Positions 1-8,232 are shown, counted from the stretch's first letter. The stretch: 59,444 bases of DNA from Paludibacteraceae bacterium (GCA_017387515.1 JAFOFC010000067.1:1-59444); one strand, 5' to 3'. Notes: generated by a model from the sequence alone, not told the origin. Program-made: numbers and translations.

Positions 1-1
1 A

Positions 2-517
2 CGTCAAATTAAAACTCCTTACGATTTTGAATTCTTATCGGGCGTTATTTGGGAAAGACTCCACGAGAGCATTTCACCAACTACCCTAAAAAGGCTATGG
101 GGTTATATTGACGGCGCCGACACTACCCGCCGCTCTACCCTCTGCCTACTTTCTAAATTTTTAGGACACAACGATTGGGAAGCCTACTTAAACCACCTTA
201 AAATGTGCGAAGACGAAGAAAGCAACGATTTTAATGGTTCCGGCGTTCGGTCCGAAGCACTTATTGCAGGACAAGAAGTAGAAGTTAGCTGGCTACCCAA
301 CAGACGATGCACCTTTAAATATTTGGGGCAAAACACCTACATGGTTACTCAAAGCCACAACGCCAAACTACAAATAGGCGACACCTTTCAAGCCATGTGC
401 TTTTTAGAAGGTCACCCTATGTATCTAGACAACCTACTACGTGATGGCGAAGAACCTACCTCTTACGTTGCAGGCGCAAAGAAAGGAATATTAAAGGTTT
501 GCATTAATCAGAAATAA
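2..517 (+). CDS. Partial CDS: Bacteroidota regulator-like protein (5' end missing)
   Basis: The frame is open from the left edge to TAA at 515-517 (a second TAA follows), so the N-terminus lies outside the window and the ATG at 203 is internal. The visible N-terminal part contains SPTTLKRLWGY followed by STLCLLSKFLGHNDWEAY. That arrangement recurs in a group of uncharacterised Bacteroidota proteins and looks like a small helical, possibly DNA-binding module. The C-terminal 100 residues look like a small beta-rich domain. Function is unknown. A strong terminator follows, so the gene is transcriptionally separate from the island genes to its right. It could be a regulator of that island, but position is the only argument. 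Confidence 0.7.
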   Translation, partial: RQIKTPYDFEFLSGVIWERLHESISPTTLKRLWGYIDGADTTRRSTLCLLSKFLGHNDWEAYLNHLKMCEDEESNDFNGSGVRSEALIAGQEVEVSWLPNRRCTFKYLGQNTYMVTQSHNAKLQIGDTFQAMCFLEGHPMYLDNLLRDGEEPTSYVAGAKKGILKVCINQK

Positions 518-554
518 TAAAACAAGCTTTCTCCATAAAAGCATTATACACGAT

Positions 555-582
555 TACCGCACGCTTGTGCGGTATTTTTTTT
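555..582 (+). terminator. Rho-independent terminator
   Basis: A perfect 8-bp stem, TACCGCAC (555-562) with GTGCGGTA (567-574), encloses the loop GCTT and is followed by eight T. It ends transcription of the left-edge gene just before promoter A. Confidence 0.9.
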
Positions 583-601
583 GCTCTTGCTCTTGCACAA
601 C

Positions 602-649
602 AAGGACTAACAAGAACTTTGACACGCATCTCTGCACACGTTATCTTTG
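602..649 (+). promoter_or_regulatory. Promoter A with tandem 10-bp operator
   Basis: Two tandem 10-bp units, AAGGACTAAC and AAGAACTTTG, cover 602-621. The second ends in the -33 element TTTG (618-621). Exactly 20 nt later comes the -7 element TATCTTTG (642-649), a perfect match to the Bacteroidota housekeeping consensus TAnnTTTG. The spacer begins ACACG and ends ACGT. The same layout occurs at 2706, 7119 and 8944. It drives the lipoprotein pair at 688 and 1334. Confidence 0.85.
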
Positions 650-687
650 TAAAAGATAGTTAATTTAGTACGGAGAACCTTAAAACA

Positions 688-1332
688 ATGATTACAACCA
701 CTTCTACCCATAACGCATGGAGACACCTATATGTGTTTGCTATTGCCATCATTATGTTATCAGCATGTAACGTGGAATCTGTGAACGAAAAGTTTGAAGA
801 AGCATTAAAGACAGGCAACTTAACAGAAGCAGAATTACACCTAAAAAAAATGAACGATGATAACGATTCTCGTCATTATGGGGGGCTATTGATTGAAGAA
901 TATATATCCATTGATAATTTGGATAGAGCTATTTATGTATTTGAACACATTACAGGACACTGTTCTATGTCTGACGTACAATTTACTGCAATTTACAAAA
1001 ATGCCGAATACACAAAAAAATACGCCAAAATAATATACTATGCCTTACTTAAAAATGGCAGATACGACGAAGCATGGGAGTATCATACACGCTCCTATAA
1101 GAATACTGACTATCCTGGCAATGCCCCCGATTACTTTTCCTATATGAGCGACGTCATTATTGAGATGCTCCAAAAAGGAAAACATGCAGAGGCGCAGCAA
1201 TTTATCAACCAAAAAAGCATCTGGTTTCTAAAAAATGTAAACAATCACAAATACGGAGATACTTACCCCAATTATTATAGATACGAAAATATGTGCGAGG
1301 AACTAAACCATGTATTCAACACTGTTCAATAA
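688..1332 (+). CDS. Lipoprotein, helical repeat-like, unknown function
   Basis: The 214-residue protein has an N-terminal signal sequence: a hydrophobic stretch at about residues 15-26 ending in the lipobox LSAC with Cys27, so it is probably lipidated and exported. The rest is helical, with segments resembling TPR or SEL1-type pairs (GNLTEAELHLKKM, GRYDEAWEYH, GKHAEAQQFI), which usually mediate protein-protein contacts. It is the first gene after promoter A. The next lipoprotein gene starts one base after its stop, so the two are almost certainly co-translated. No specific family was recognised. Confidence 0.8.
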   Translation: MITTTSTHNAWRHLYVFAIAIIMLSACNVESVNEKFEEALKTGNLTEAELHLKKMNDDNDSRHYGGLLIEEYISIDNLDRAIYVFEHITGHCSMSDVQFTAIYKNAEYTKKYAKIIYYALLKNGRYDEAWEYHTRSYKNTDYPGNAPDYFSYMSDVIIEMLQKGKHAEAQQFINQKSIWFLKNVNNHKYGDTYPNYYRYENMCEELNHVFNTVQ

Positions 1333-1333
1333 T

Positions 1334-2635
1334 ATGAAAACAACAAAATACTTAATCATTTTCTTGGCAACTATTGCCTTACATAGTTGTACTGTAAATA
1401 CAGAAAATACAAACACGGGCGTTAAACTATCGGATAGAGAGGCGTATCGTTACAACAAAGCACTAGCTGCAATGCAAGAAGTTGAATTATTATCCAGACA
1501 GATAAGCATAGCACCCACGCACGAAGCTATTTTAACGTTACAAACCAAAGCCCAAGAGCTAGAATACAATTATAACGACGAAGGAATGAATGTTGCCACC
1601 ATGCAACATTGCGATTCACTAAAAAATTGCATAAAAGCATGTCAAGAACGCATTGCGCAATGTTCTGAAAAATGGATGTTACAAATAAAAGAAATTCATT
1701 TGGTTAATGTACACGAGCAACTACTTACCGAGCGAACTTACTATCCAGTATATCTTAACAAAGGAGAAAAAGTGTACATCAAAGTAGATGCTTCCTCTAC
1801 CCTTTCAACAAAATTCTACAATAGTGATACTGATAGGCTTATCAAATCGTATCAAAGAAGTAAAATTTCAGACTCTCTAACCATTGCAAACACGGGGATT
1901 TATTTGCTAGAAATTACACCCAAAGGGAAACAATATGCCACCGTATCTTTAGGTATTAACCCTGCCACCTCATCCAGCCCATCCTATCGACCCGCCATAA
2001 AATCAGAAAAGGTAGAATGTAATAAAGGAGATATTGGCGCTATAGCAGTTCCTGGGGTTAAAATGCGTAAATGTTTTGAAGAACCGCGTAAATTTACCTT
2101 GCGCGGACAAATCAAAGCAGCATTTTCTGGCAACGCCAAGGCTGTGGTTGCTATTCAAATTCCAGCAGGTACCACAGACATTCTTTACACCATGCGTATA
2201 GCCACCAGCGAAAGCAGTCGTTCCGAAGATGGTAAGTTCCACGATAATCTTACTCGTTCCTACAAACGCATCAAGTTTTTGGGGCTACCTATTTACGAAA
2301 AAAGTAGCAGCAATGGATTGTTAAATACACTATTAGATGACAATCGTCCTATTAGAGACGAAGATGCCTACTGCAATATGTATGTATTCCGTAATAAATC
2401 TCAAGCAAAGCAGTTTCAGGATGGAACTAATTCTGCATCAAATCTAAATTACGACGTAGATTATTCAACCATCGGCACACAGTCATGCAACGGGCGCATT
2501 GCCACAAAAGGCGCAAAAACCATCTACCTTGCATTTGAAAACGAACGCATGAGATACAGCAACTACTTATGGATAGAAGTAGAAGCTGTTGTTCCCACTA
2601 CCTTTTATTACAGAACAAAATACAGCATCAATTAG
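1334..2635 (+). CDS. Lipoprotein, unknown function
   Basis: The 433-residue product starts at the ATG at 1334, directly after the upstream stop. An ATG at 1310 is also in frame, but it lies inside the previous gene and would put eight residues before the signal peptide. The signal sequence ends in LHSC (Cys19). Residues of about 30-110 are charged and helical. The middle is polar, and the C-terminal half (from about residue 200) looks beta-rich with repeated conserved aromatic residues. A jelly-roll or pre-peptidase-like beta domain around 130-200 is possible (TGIYLLEITPKGKQYATVSL). No family was recognised. It is probably a periplasmic or outer-membrane partner of the preceding lipoprotein. 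Confidence 0.8.
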   Translation: MKTTKYLIIFLATIALHSCTVNTENTNTGVKLSDREAYRYNKALAAMQEVELLSRQISIAPTHEAILTLQTKAQELEYNYNDEGMNVATMQHCDSLKNCIKACQERIAQCSEKWMLQIKEIHLVNVHEQLLTERTYYPVYLNKGEKVYIKVDASSTLSTKFYNSDTDRLIKSYQRSKISDSLTIANTGIYLLEITPKGKQYATVSLGINPATSSSPSYRPAIKSEKVECNKGDIGAIAVPGVKMRKCFEEPRKFTLRGQIKAAFSGNAKAVVAIQIPAGTTDILYTMRIATSESSRSEDGKFHDNLTRSYKRIKFLGLPIYEKSSSNGLLNTLLDDNRPIRDEDAYCNMYVFRNKSQAKQFQDGTNSASNLNYDVDYSTIGTQSCNGRIATKGAKTIYLAFENERMRYSNYLWIEVEAVVPTTFYYRTKYSIN

Positions 2636-2705
2636 TCCATATTTTTATATCTACCTACTAACCACAAACGCTTTTATAGCAATTTGGATTAAATAGTAAA
2701 AAAAT

Positions 2706-2753
2706 AAGGACTAACAAGGACTTTGACTAGTATTACCGAAAACGTTAGTTTTG
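2706..2753 (+). promoter_or_regulatory. Promoter B with tandem 10-bp operator
   Basis: AAGGACTAAC and AAGGACTTTG occupy 2706-2725. The -33 TTTG is at 2722-2725, followed by a 20-nt spacer and -7 TAGTTTTG at 2746-2753. This is the cleanest copy of the shared operator. Transcription should start near 2757-2760, which rules out the in-frame TTG at 2751 as start of the next gene. Confidence 0.87.
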
Positions 2754-2780
2754 TCAAAACAATTTAACAACAGAAAAAAA

Positions 2781-2945
2781 ATGGCAAAAATTCCAGGATT
2801 AAGTTTTTCGCTTAAACGAGCGATAGGCATTTCGGGGTTTAAAAATAAAGTAGCGAGAAAAGTTGGAATTCCTACTACCAAACAAGGACTAGAACGTAAA
2901 ATAGGTGGAACTATTTTAAAAACCATCTTTGGAAAGAAAAAATAA
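2781..2945 (+). CDS. Small basic protein, unknown function
   Basis: The 54-residue protein starts MAKIPGLSFSLKRAIG and contains 15 Lys or Arg with almost no acidic residues. The ATG at 2781 was chosen because the longer frame starts with a TTG inside the -7 element of promoter B. Short proteins of this look (KNKVARKxGIPTTKQGLxRKIG) recur in Bacteroidota and are annotated as hypothetical. The charge suggests nucleic-acid or membrane-phospholipid binding, which is inference. It is the first gene of an operon that continues with the OmpA-like gene 22 nt downstream. Confidence 0.72.
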   Translation: MAKIPGLSFSLKRAIGISGFKNKVARKVGIPTTKQGLERKIGGTILKTIFGKKK

Positions 2946-2967
2946 TCACATATCAAATCAATAAATT

Positions 2968-3906
2968 ATGCCAAGTAAAGTAAGAGTTTACGGTAAAGCT
3001 CAAAACCGTACTGTATTGGGTATTATTAATGCCTATCTTGTAATGTATCCACATGCAACCAAAGAAGATTTAGACAAGGCTTTCCCAAGCAGTGAGTTAT
3101 TGAAGCGTGCATCTGGAATGAAAGATTTTAAATCATTGTTTCGCACACCCGAAGAATGGAAGAAAGATGTTTCCAACCAAGGTCTTTGGTTTTCAGAAAG
3201 CGATGAAAGGTTAAAATTGCAAGACGGCAAAGAATATATCTTGTTAAAATTATGGCCCAAAGAAGCATTCGAAGATATGGTCAGCCATGCTAGTATGTAT
3301 GGTATTGAGGTAGCAAAATTTGAACAAGGCGAAAAAGGAGTAAAAGGGGGTTATCGTCTAGAATATTTGAATGGTTATGTACCACCTGTGGTTGCCACCA
3401 AAAAATCACCTATCTGGTTGTGGATTTTGATTGGTCTTGCTGCAATCGCTATTCTATTGTGGTTATTGTTGGGAAAATCTGAACCACAACCCCAAACAAT
3501 CGAGAAAATTGTTGAAGTAGAAAAGGTTGTGATTGTTAGAGATACCGTTTACATGAAAGAAATTGAAGAGATTGAGAAAAACTTCAATGCAGCAAAATTT
3601 GAACAAGGCAAGGCAGATTTGGCAGAAGACGCAAAATTTGTTTTACACGATTTAGCCAAAGTGATGAATAAAAATCCTGAAGTGAAACTAAAAATTCAAG
3701 GACACACATCTGCCGAAGGTGATGCTGCCTACAATCAAAAATTGTCAGAAGCACGCGCAAAAGCCGCTGTAGATTTCTTAGTGGAACAAAAAGGAATAGA
3801 TATTAATCGTCTTTCTTACGAAGGTCTAGGTAGTTCTATGCCAAAAATTGCAGATAACCCTATGGCACCAGAAAACCGCAGAACCGAGTTTATTGTAATT
3901 GAATAA
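2968..3906 (+). CDS. Inner-membrane-anchored OmpA-like peptidoglycan-binding protein, copy 1
   Basis: The 312-residue protein has no signal peptide. Residues 1-140 form a soluble domain (SKVRVYGKAQNRTVLGII, YPHATKEDLDKAFP, LWFSESDERLKLQDG) seen at the N-terminus of various Bacteroidota proteins of unknown function. A single membrane segment spans 148-169. Residues 207-312 are a typical OmpA C-terminal domain (GHTSAEGDAAYNQKLSEARA, PENRRTEFIV). The layout implies a cytoplasmic N-domain and a periplasmic cell-wall-binding end, as in MotB, rather than an outer-membrane barrel. A close paralogue lies at 7203. The TerB-like gene follows 26 nt later in the same unit. The domain calls are firm; the role is unknown. 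Confidence 0.9.
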   Translation: MPSKVRVYGKAQNRTVLGIINAYLVMYPHATKEDLDKAFPSSELLKRASGMKDFKSLFRTPEEWKKDVSNQGLWFSESDERLKLQDGKEYILLKLWPKEAFEDMVSHASMYGIEVAKFEQGEKGVKGGYRLEYLNGYVPPVVATKKSPIWLWILIGLAAIAILLWLLLGKSEPQPQTIEKIVEVEKVVIVRDTVYMKEIEEIEKNFNAAKFEQGKADLAEDAKFVLHDLAKVMNKNPEVKLKIQGHTSAEGDAAYNQKLSEARAKAAVDFLVEQKGIDINRLSYEGLGSSMPKIADNPMAPENRRTEFIVIE

Positions 3907-3932
3907 GAACCTTAATTTAATAGAATACAGTA

Positions 3933-4337
3933 ATGAAAACAGAATCAAAAATATTAGCTACATTCCTAGCAGCTGCTGTGTGGGCAGACGGAGAGTACAA
4001 CGAGTTCGAACAAGAACTTGTTGGCGAAATTGGTGAAGAGCTAGGCATTAAAAGCCTAAAAGCAGATTTAGAAGCTGCTATTGCTTTGGTTGAAAACCTA
4101 TCTGAAGACGATTTAGATGTTGCGTTGAAGGATGCTGCTAAAAAAGTAAATGCTTCTGAAAAAGAAGGAATCTTGGTTCTTTGTTTACAAATGTTGTGTG
4201 CAGATGCTTTCTTGTCTACCGACGAAATTGAGAACTTCTTTGCATTTGCAGATATTTTAGGAGTTGACGAAGATGCTGCAGAGAACATCCTTGACGAATA
4301 TGTAAACGAAGAGGAAGATTTAATTATTGAAGAATAA
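3933..4337 (+). CDS. TerB-like small helical protein
   Basis: The 134-residue acidic all-helical protein resembles the TerB/DjlA-N family: an AVWADGEYNEFEQELVGEIGE opening with Asp/Glu-rich turns, and a second half (LCADAFLSTDEIENFFAFAD) that mirrors the first. TerB proteins bind divalent metal and assemble with membrane complexes in tellurite resistance, phage restriction and envelope stress. Here it sits between an OmpA-like protein and small basic proteins in the promoter B unit. No other ter genes (terC, terD, terZ) are in the window. A second TerB-like N-domain occurs in the protein at 10303. The family assignment is fairly secure; the function is not. Confidence 0.75.
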   Translation: MKTESKILATFLAAAVWADGEYNEFEQELVGEIGEELGIKSLKADLEAAIALVENLSEDDLDVALKDAAKKVNASEKEGILVLCLQMLCADAFLSTDEIENFFAFADILGVDEDAAENILDEYVNEEEDLIIEE

Positions 4338-4357
4338 CCTTAAGCAACTATACAACT

Positions 4358-4627
4358 ATGGCTATACAAAAAACAGCATCGGGCAAGGTAGATAAACGTA
4401 CCAAAGAGTATAAAGAAATGGTAGCACGTGCAAAAAAAGCACGTGAAGCACAAAATAAGGCAGCTAAAAAAGCTACCATAAAAAAATCTTCTACAGCAGG
4501 TCGCCGTGCAGATGGACAATTAGACCAACGCACTAAAGCTGGTAAAGAAGCAGCTGCTCGCATGGCAAACGCTCGCAAAGCAAAAGGAAGCTTAAAAAAT
4601 AAACTTAAACGCTTCTTTGGCATATAA
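4358..4627 (+). CDS. Small Lys/Arg/Ala-rich protein with two tandem repeats
   Basis: The 89-residue protein is extremely basic. It consists of two related units: GKVDKRTKEYKEMVARAKKAR at about 9-29 and GQLDQRTKAGKEAAARMANAR at about 53-73, joined by an Ala/Lys linker. A basic tail ends in KRFFGI. The units recall the KGG-type stress-induced repeats and histone-like tails, but no exact family was recognised. It begins 20 nt after the TerB-like gene and is probably the last gene of that unit, because a separate promoter precedes the next gene. DNA binding is the simplest guess from composition alone. Confidence 0.7.
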   Translation: MAIQKTASGKVDKRTKEYKEMVARAKKAREAQNKAAKKATIKKSSTAGRRADGQLDQRTKAGKEAAARMANARKAKGSLKNKLKRFFGI

Positions 4628-4668
4628 GACCTTGCATTATAACTATCTACACGCTAAAACAGTAAAAG

Positions 4669-4700
4669 TTTGGAAATAATCATTTATTAATCTATATTTT
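4669..4700 (+). promoter_or_regulatory. Probable promoter for the two-module protein gene
   Basis: TTTG (4669-4672), a 20-nt spacer and TATATTTT (4693-4700) match the Bacteroidota consensus except for the final G. The tandem 10-bp operator of promoters A-D is absent. Confidence 0.55.
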
Positions 4701-4725
4701 ATATTCACTTTAAAAATTTAAACTT

Positions 4726-5040
4726 ATGGCAGAAATTAAATTAACAGGAAACATGAAAGTAAAAACCCTTAAAGCAGAGTTTAAAAAAGCTTTTGGGGCA
4801 ACATTACGCGTGTACAAAAACATAAGCTGCAAAGCTGGTTTTGCTGATGACGAAGCTACACTTGCATCTATCCGTGCAGAAGGAGCTAAAGGTGGCGAAT
4901 TAAAAATTGTTGGCAACATGCAAGTGGGTAACTTTGAAAAGAAAATTGCCGATATGTATGGTATTGGCGTACAAGTTGCAAACGCTAGCGATAGCGCATT
5001 GGCAGATAACAGCAGTACTATTGCTGCTGCTGGAAAATAA
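4726..5040 (+). CDS. Two-module small protein (GNxKVxTLxxxF repeat family)
   Basis: The 104-residue protein has two tandem modules of about 50 residues. Module 1 (5-50) contains GNMKVKTLKAEFKKAFG, LRVYK and ADDEATLASIR. Module 2 (56-104) contains GNMQVGNFEKKIADMYGI and SALADNSSTI. Each module has the alternating pattern expected of a small beta-alpha fold. The same module appears once at 9057 and twice at 9215, giving five copies in the window. It is preceded by its own promoter and followed by a terminator, so it is likely monocistronic. The family exists in other Bacteroidota without an assigned function. Confidence 0.78.
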   Translation: MAEIKLTGNMKVKTLKAEFKKAFGATLRVYKNISCKAGFADDEATLASIRAEGAKGGELKIVGNMQVGNFEKKIADMYGIGVQVANASDSALADNSSTIAAAGK

Positions 5041-5060
5041 TTTCAAAGAAAAATTTTCAG

Positions 5061-5091
5061 AACAAGTGGGCTTGAACGCCCACTTGTTTAT
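5061..5091 (+). terminator. Hairpin terminator
   Basis: A perfect 11-bp stem, AACAAGTGGGC (5061-5071) with GCCCACTTGTT (5078-5088), has loop TTGAAC and a short T-rich tail. It ends the 4726 transcript. The tail is weak, so some read-through into the channel gene is possible. Confidence 0.7.
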
Positions 5092-5134
5092 TATATATAC
5101 TTTTAAAAGTACACAAAAAGACACTTCCTATACA

Positions 5135-5908
5135 ATGATACCATTCTTAAAAAGAATCTTTTTACAAGACAAATTTATATTATCTATCATCTTTATTAAT
5201 GCCATTATAATCTATCTACAAGTTAAAGGATTTGAGAATCCGATAATAAATAGTTTAGATGTGTTATGTACTTGCATTTTTATAGTAGAAATGCTAGTAA
5301 AATTAGCAGAGTTAGGTTGGCGCGGATATTGGAAAGACGGCTGGAATAAACTAGATGGCATTTTAGTTTTTTTATCCATACCTTCGCTTGTTGCCTTCTT
5401 TATTCCTAATAATATGGCTAGTTTGTCTGTGTTATTAGTGCTAAGAGTGCTGCGTGTATTGCGTATTTTCAGAATGTTACATTTCTTCCCAAACTTTGCC
5501 AAGGTAATAAAAGGCTTTCAAGTGGCACTTAAGGAATCTTATGCTATTTTGCTTAGTTTCCTTGTAATTATTGTAGTTTTTGGTTTGCTTAATTGTAGCT
5601 TGTTTAAAGAAGCAGACCCAGAACATTTTGAAACTCCACTACGCTCCATATATTCTGTTTTTCAGATTTGTACAGTAGAAGGATGGTATGAAATTCCTAA
5701 TACAATATCAACATATTATGGACATGCACCCTTATTGGCAGAATTGGTTCGTTTATATTTCTGCTTATTATTAATCTTTGGCGGTATCATAGGCATGTCA
5801 TTTATAAACTCCATCTTTGTTGATGCAATGGTAGCAGATAACAACGATGAATTGCTAGAAAAAATCAACCAACTGCAAAAATCTATTGATGAATTAAAGA
5901 AACAATAA
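5135..5908 (+). CDS. NavBac-like voltage-gated sodium channel
   Basis: The 257-residue protein has the six-segment layout of one voltage-gated channel domain. S4 carries four arginines at every third position (Arg104, 107, 110, 113 in LRVLRVLRIFR). The pore loop reads CTVEGWYE at 179-186, matching the TLESW/TLEGW filter of bacterial Nav channels with Glu182 as the selectivity residue. S6 is about 206-230. A C-terminal heptad coiled coil (DELLEKINQLQKSIDELKKQ) is the usual tetramerisation helix. A longer reading frame starts at 4907, but it runs through the upstream gene and its terminator, so the ATG at 5135 is preferred. Sodium selectivity is inferred from the filter. Confidence 0.88.
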   Translation: MIPFLKRIFLQDKFILSIIFINAIIIYLQVKGFENPIINSLDVLCTCIFIVEMLVKLAELGWRGYWKDGWNKLDGILVFLSIPSLVAFFIPNNMASLSVLLVLRVLRVLRIFRMLHFFPNFAKVIKGFQVALKESYAILLSFLVIIVVFGLLNCSLFKEADPEHFETPLRSIYSVFQICTVEGWYEIPNTISTYYGHAPLLAELVRLYFCLLLIFGGIIGMSFINSIFVDAMVADNNDELLEKINQLQKSIDELKKQ

Positions 5909-5915
5909 ATTAACT

Positions 5916-5955
5916 CATCGGCTGCACCTACCCCAAGGTTGCAGCCGGTGTTTTA
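5916..5955 (+). terminator. Hairpin terminator between convergent genes
   Basis: CGGCTGCA (5919-5926) pairs with TGCAGCCG (5940-5947) and is followed by GTGTTTTA. It separates the channel gene from the convergent kinase gene. The T-run favours the plus strand. Confidence 0.7.
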
Positions 5956-5963
5956 TAATCAAA

Positions 5964-7016
5964 TTAATAAGGATACGGCCACTTGGTACGGTTGGTAGAG
6001 ACCTCTTTTAGCAATGTATTGTACTTAGATGTAAAATATTGATCCCAAACAGAACCTACAAAAATGGCAGAAGCAGGTTCGTCTGCATACAAATTTACAA
6101 GCGAATCGCGTTTAGATAAGACATCTATTGCGCCAAGCGCCTGGAAAGCATCTACATATGTATTTTTACTCTCTACTAGAGCATATATTTTACTGATATC
6201 TATATCCACCTGATTTTTGACATACGCTAGCATTTCTTGTTTTTTTACTTTCTCCTTAACACGGTCGTTTATTAAGGCAGCGCACAACAAAACCAGCACT
6301 ACTAATAGCAACGCATACAGCCACTTTACTAGTTGACTACGACGCAAAATAGCCTTACGCAACTCCCCAATGTGCGCATACGCCCCTTGCATACAGCAAC
6401 GCTTAATGAGTGGATAGCGATGCGGAAACATACGCCCCATGAGTTTACCTACACCCACAATGTCTTTTCTTACATCGTTGCTTTCGGTAAGTACGGTATC
6501 GTCGGTATTAGAAAGGCCAAAATCAATTAGTTTTACATTACTACCATTGGTGGTAATCATGATATTATCTAATTTAATATCGTGGTGCACCAATTGCAAA
6601 CTATGAATGTATGCTAGTGCATCTAAAATCTGCATCAGCACGCGACGACGTGCAGCTAACGAGGGTTTGGTCAATAACCATTTCCCCAACGTAACACCCT
6701 CTATCCATTCTGCCACAATACATAATCCTAAATCTTCCACTTCTTCTAACGAGTAGGTACTCATAATGTGGGGATGATTTAAAAGTATGCCCAAACGAAA
6801 TTCCTTTTCGTGCGACACCTTGCTTTGCGTAGCATATGGACTAGCCACAGCATCCCCATACACGGGTTTTATGGCTTTGATAAGGAACTTTCTACCATGC
6901 CTAATACCCGTATAAAGCGCATTGCGCGATCGCACTTGCAAAAGGGTTATTTCGGACCATTTATTAGAAATAGGCCCCGACTGTATAAAAGCAGAAGACG
7001 ACGACTCAGAAAACAT
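5964..7016 (-). CDS. Membrane-anchored Ser/Thr protein kinase with non-RD catalytic loop
   Basis: The 350-residue protein has a Hanks-type kinase domain at about 20-220. The catalytic Lys is Lys47 (FLIKAIK), followed by an alpha-C glutamate (SHEKEF). The catalytic loop is LVHHDIKLDNIM with Asp146, Lys148 and Asn151, and the metal motif is DFG at 165-167. HRD is replaced by HHD. The glycine-rich loop is poorly conserved, and the activation segment is short without a clear APE. One membrane helix spans about 231-250, and the last 100 residues should lie in the periplasm. It is the only minus-strand gene in the island, between the two OmpA-like units. TATATTTG at 7044-7037 can serve as its -7 box. 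Confidence 0.88.
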   Translation of the reverse strand: MFSESSSSAFIQSGPISNKWSEITLLQVRSRNALYTGIRHGRKFLIKAIKPVYGDAVASPYATQSKVSHEKEFRLGILLNHPHIMSTYSLEEVEDLGLCIVAEWIEGVTLGKWLLTKPSLAARRRVLMQILDALAYIHSLQLVHHDIKLDNIMITTNGSNVKLIDFGLSNTDDTVLTESNDVRKDIVGVGKLMGRMFPHRYPLIKRCCMQGAYAHIGELRKAILRRSQLVKWLYALLLVVLVLLCAALINDRVKEKVKKQEMLAYVKNQVDIDISKIYALVESKNTYVDAFQALGAIDVLSKRDSLVNLYADEPASAIFVGSVWDQYFTSKYNTLLKEVSTNRTKWPYPY

Positions 7017-7118
7017 AGTATATTATAATCCTATCACAAATATACATATTCTTGCCAATTCGGCAAGTTTATAAAAAAATTATCTCTACCCCGTTACCTT
7101 ATTCAACGCTGCCAAAAT

Positions 7119-7166
7119 AAGGACTAAAAAGGACTTTGACACGTATTTATGCAAGCGTTAACTTTG
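7119..7166 (+). promoter_or_regulatory. Promoter C with tandem 10-bp operator
   Basis: AAGGACTAAA and AAGGACTTTG occupy 7119-7138 with TTTG at 7135-7138. A 20-nt spacer (starting ACACG, ending GCGT) leads to TAACTTTG at 7159-7166. It drives the second OmpA-like gene and lies in the divergent region next to the kinase gene. Confidence 0.87.
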
Positions 7167-7202
7167 TTTCCTTTATTTAATCACATATAAAATCAATAAA
7201 TT

Positions 7203-8126
7203 ATGCCAAGTAAAGTAAGGGTTTACGGTAAAGCTCAAAACCGCACAGCATTGGGTATTGTCAACGCATATCTTATAATGTATCCTCATGCAACTAAAGA
7301 AGATTTAGAAAAAGCATTCCCATTGGAATTACAACCAAAAGGAACATGGAATTCACTTTTTAGAACTGAAACAGAGTATAATAAAAATGTAGCCAATCAA
7401 GGTCTTTGGTTTGGAGAAAAGGATGAAAGACTTAAACTTCAAGATGGTTCTGAGGTAATATTCTTAAAGTTATGGCCAAAGGATAAGTTTGAAAACATTG
7501 TAAATCATGCTAAACAATACGACATTGAAATTGCAGAATTTACAGAAGGAGTAAAAGGAGAAAAAGGGGGTTACCGTTTAGAATATCTTAATGGTTATGT
7601 GCCACCTGTGCCAGTTAAAAAAGGTATTCCAGCATGGATTTGGGGTGTTATAGCTGGTATCGTATTACTATTATTACTTCTTTTCTTTTTATTTGGCAAT
7701 AAAAAAGAGGTAGTTGAGGTAGAAAAAGTAGTAGAGGTAGAAAAAGTGGTGGTGGTTCGAGATACCCTATTCATTCAACAAATTGCAGAAATAGAGAAAA
7801 ACTTTAATGCAGCAGAATTTGCTCAAGGTAAAGCAGATTTAACAGAAAGTGCCAAATTTGTTTTACACGATTTGGCAAAAGTAATCAACAACAACGAGGG
7901 TATTAAGTTGGAAATTCAAGGTCATACTTCTGCCGAAGGTGACGCTGATTTTAATCAAAAATTATCAGAAGCACGTGCAAAAGCTGCAGTTGATTTCTTG
8001 GTAAATGAAAGAGGTGTAGATTCTAGTCGTGTATCGTATAAAGGTTTAGGCAGTACACAACTAAAGAATGAGTCTGATCCTATGGCTTCAGAAAACCGCA
8101 GAACCGAGTTTATTGTAATTGAATAG
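7203..8126 (+). CDS. Inner-membrane-anchored OmpA-like peptidoglycan-binding protein, copy 2
   Basis: The 307-residue paralogue of the protein at 2968 has the same order: a soluble N-domain (1-137), one membrane helix at about 143-165, a stalk rich in VVEVEKV repeats, and an OmpA C-terminal domain (about 202-307). The two are nearly identical in the OmpA part and at the first 30 codons. They differ most in the middle of the N-domain, where this copy is shorter. Even the bases after the stop (GAACCTTAATTT) are shared, which points to duplication of the whole gene. It lies directly behind promoter C. The stalk contains an extra VEVEKV unit compared with copy 1. Confidence 0.9.
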   Translation: MPSKVRVYGKAQNRTALGIVNAYLIMYPHATKEDLEKAFPLELQPKGTWNSLFRTETEYNKNVANQGLWFGEKDERLKLQDGSEVIFLKLWPKDKFENIVNHAKQYDIEIAEFTEGVKGEKGGYRLEYLNGYVPPVPVKKGIPAWIWGVIAGIVLLLLLLFFLFGNKKEVVEVEKVVEVEKVVVVRDTLFIQQIAEIEKNFNAAEFAQGKADLTESAKFVLHDLAKVINNNEGIKLEIQGHTSAEGDADFNQKLSEARAKAAVDFLVNERGVDSSRVSYKGLGSTQLKNESDPMASENRRTEFIVIE

Positions 8127-8232
8127 GAACCTTAATTTTATAGAATTTTCTCTCAACTTAAACACTGTTTGTGTTTTGTGAAAGCTATAATAGAAGGTAT
8201 GTAATATCAAATCTTGGAAAAATCTATACATT

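Noticed and set aside
2751..2780. TTG start extending the 2781 gene by ten codons
   Set aside because: It lies inside the -7 element of promoter B, upstream of the expected transcript start.
3917..4288. Minus-strand frame of 123 codons opposite the TerB-like gene
   Set aside because: It is a shadow of the strongly coding plus-strand gene, Ser-rich, without its own leader.
4907..5134. N-terminal extension of the sodium channel
   Set aside because: The extension runs out of frame through the upstream gene and its terminator hairpin. The channel fold starts at 5135.
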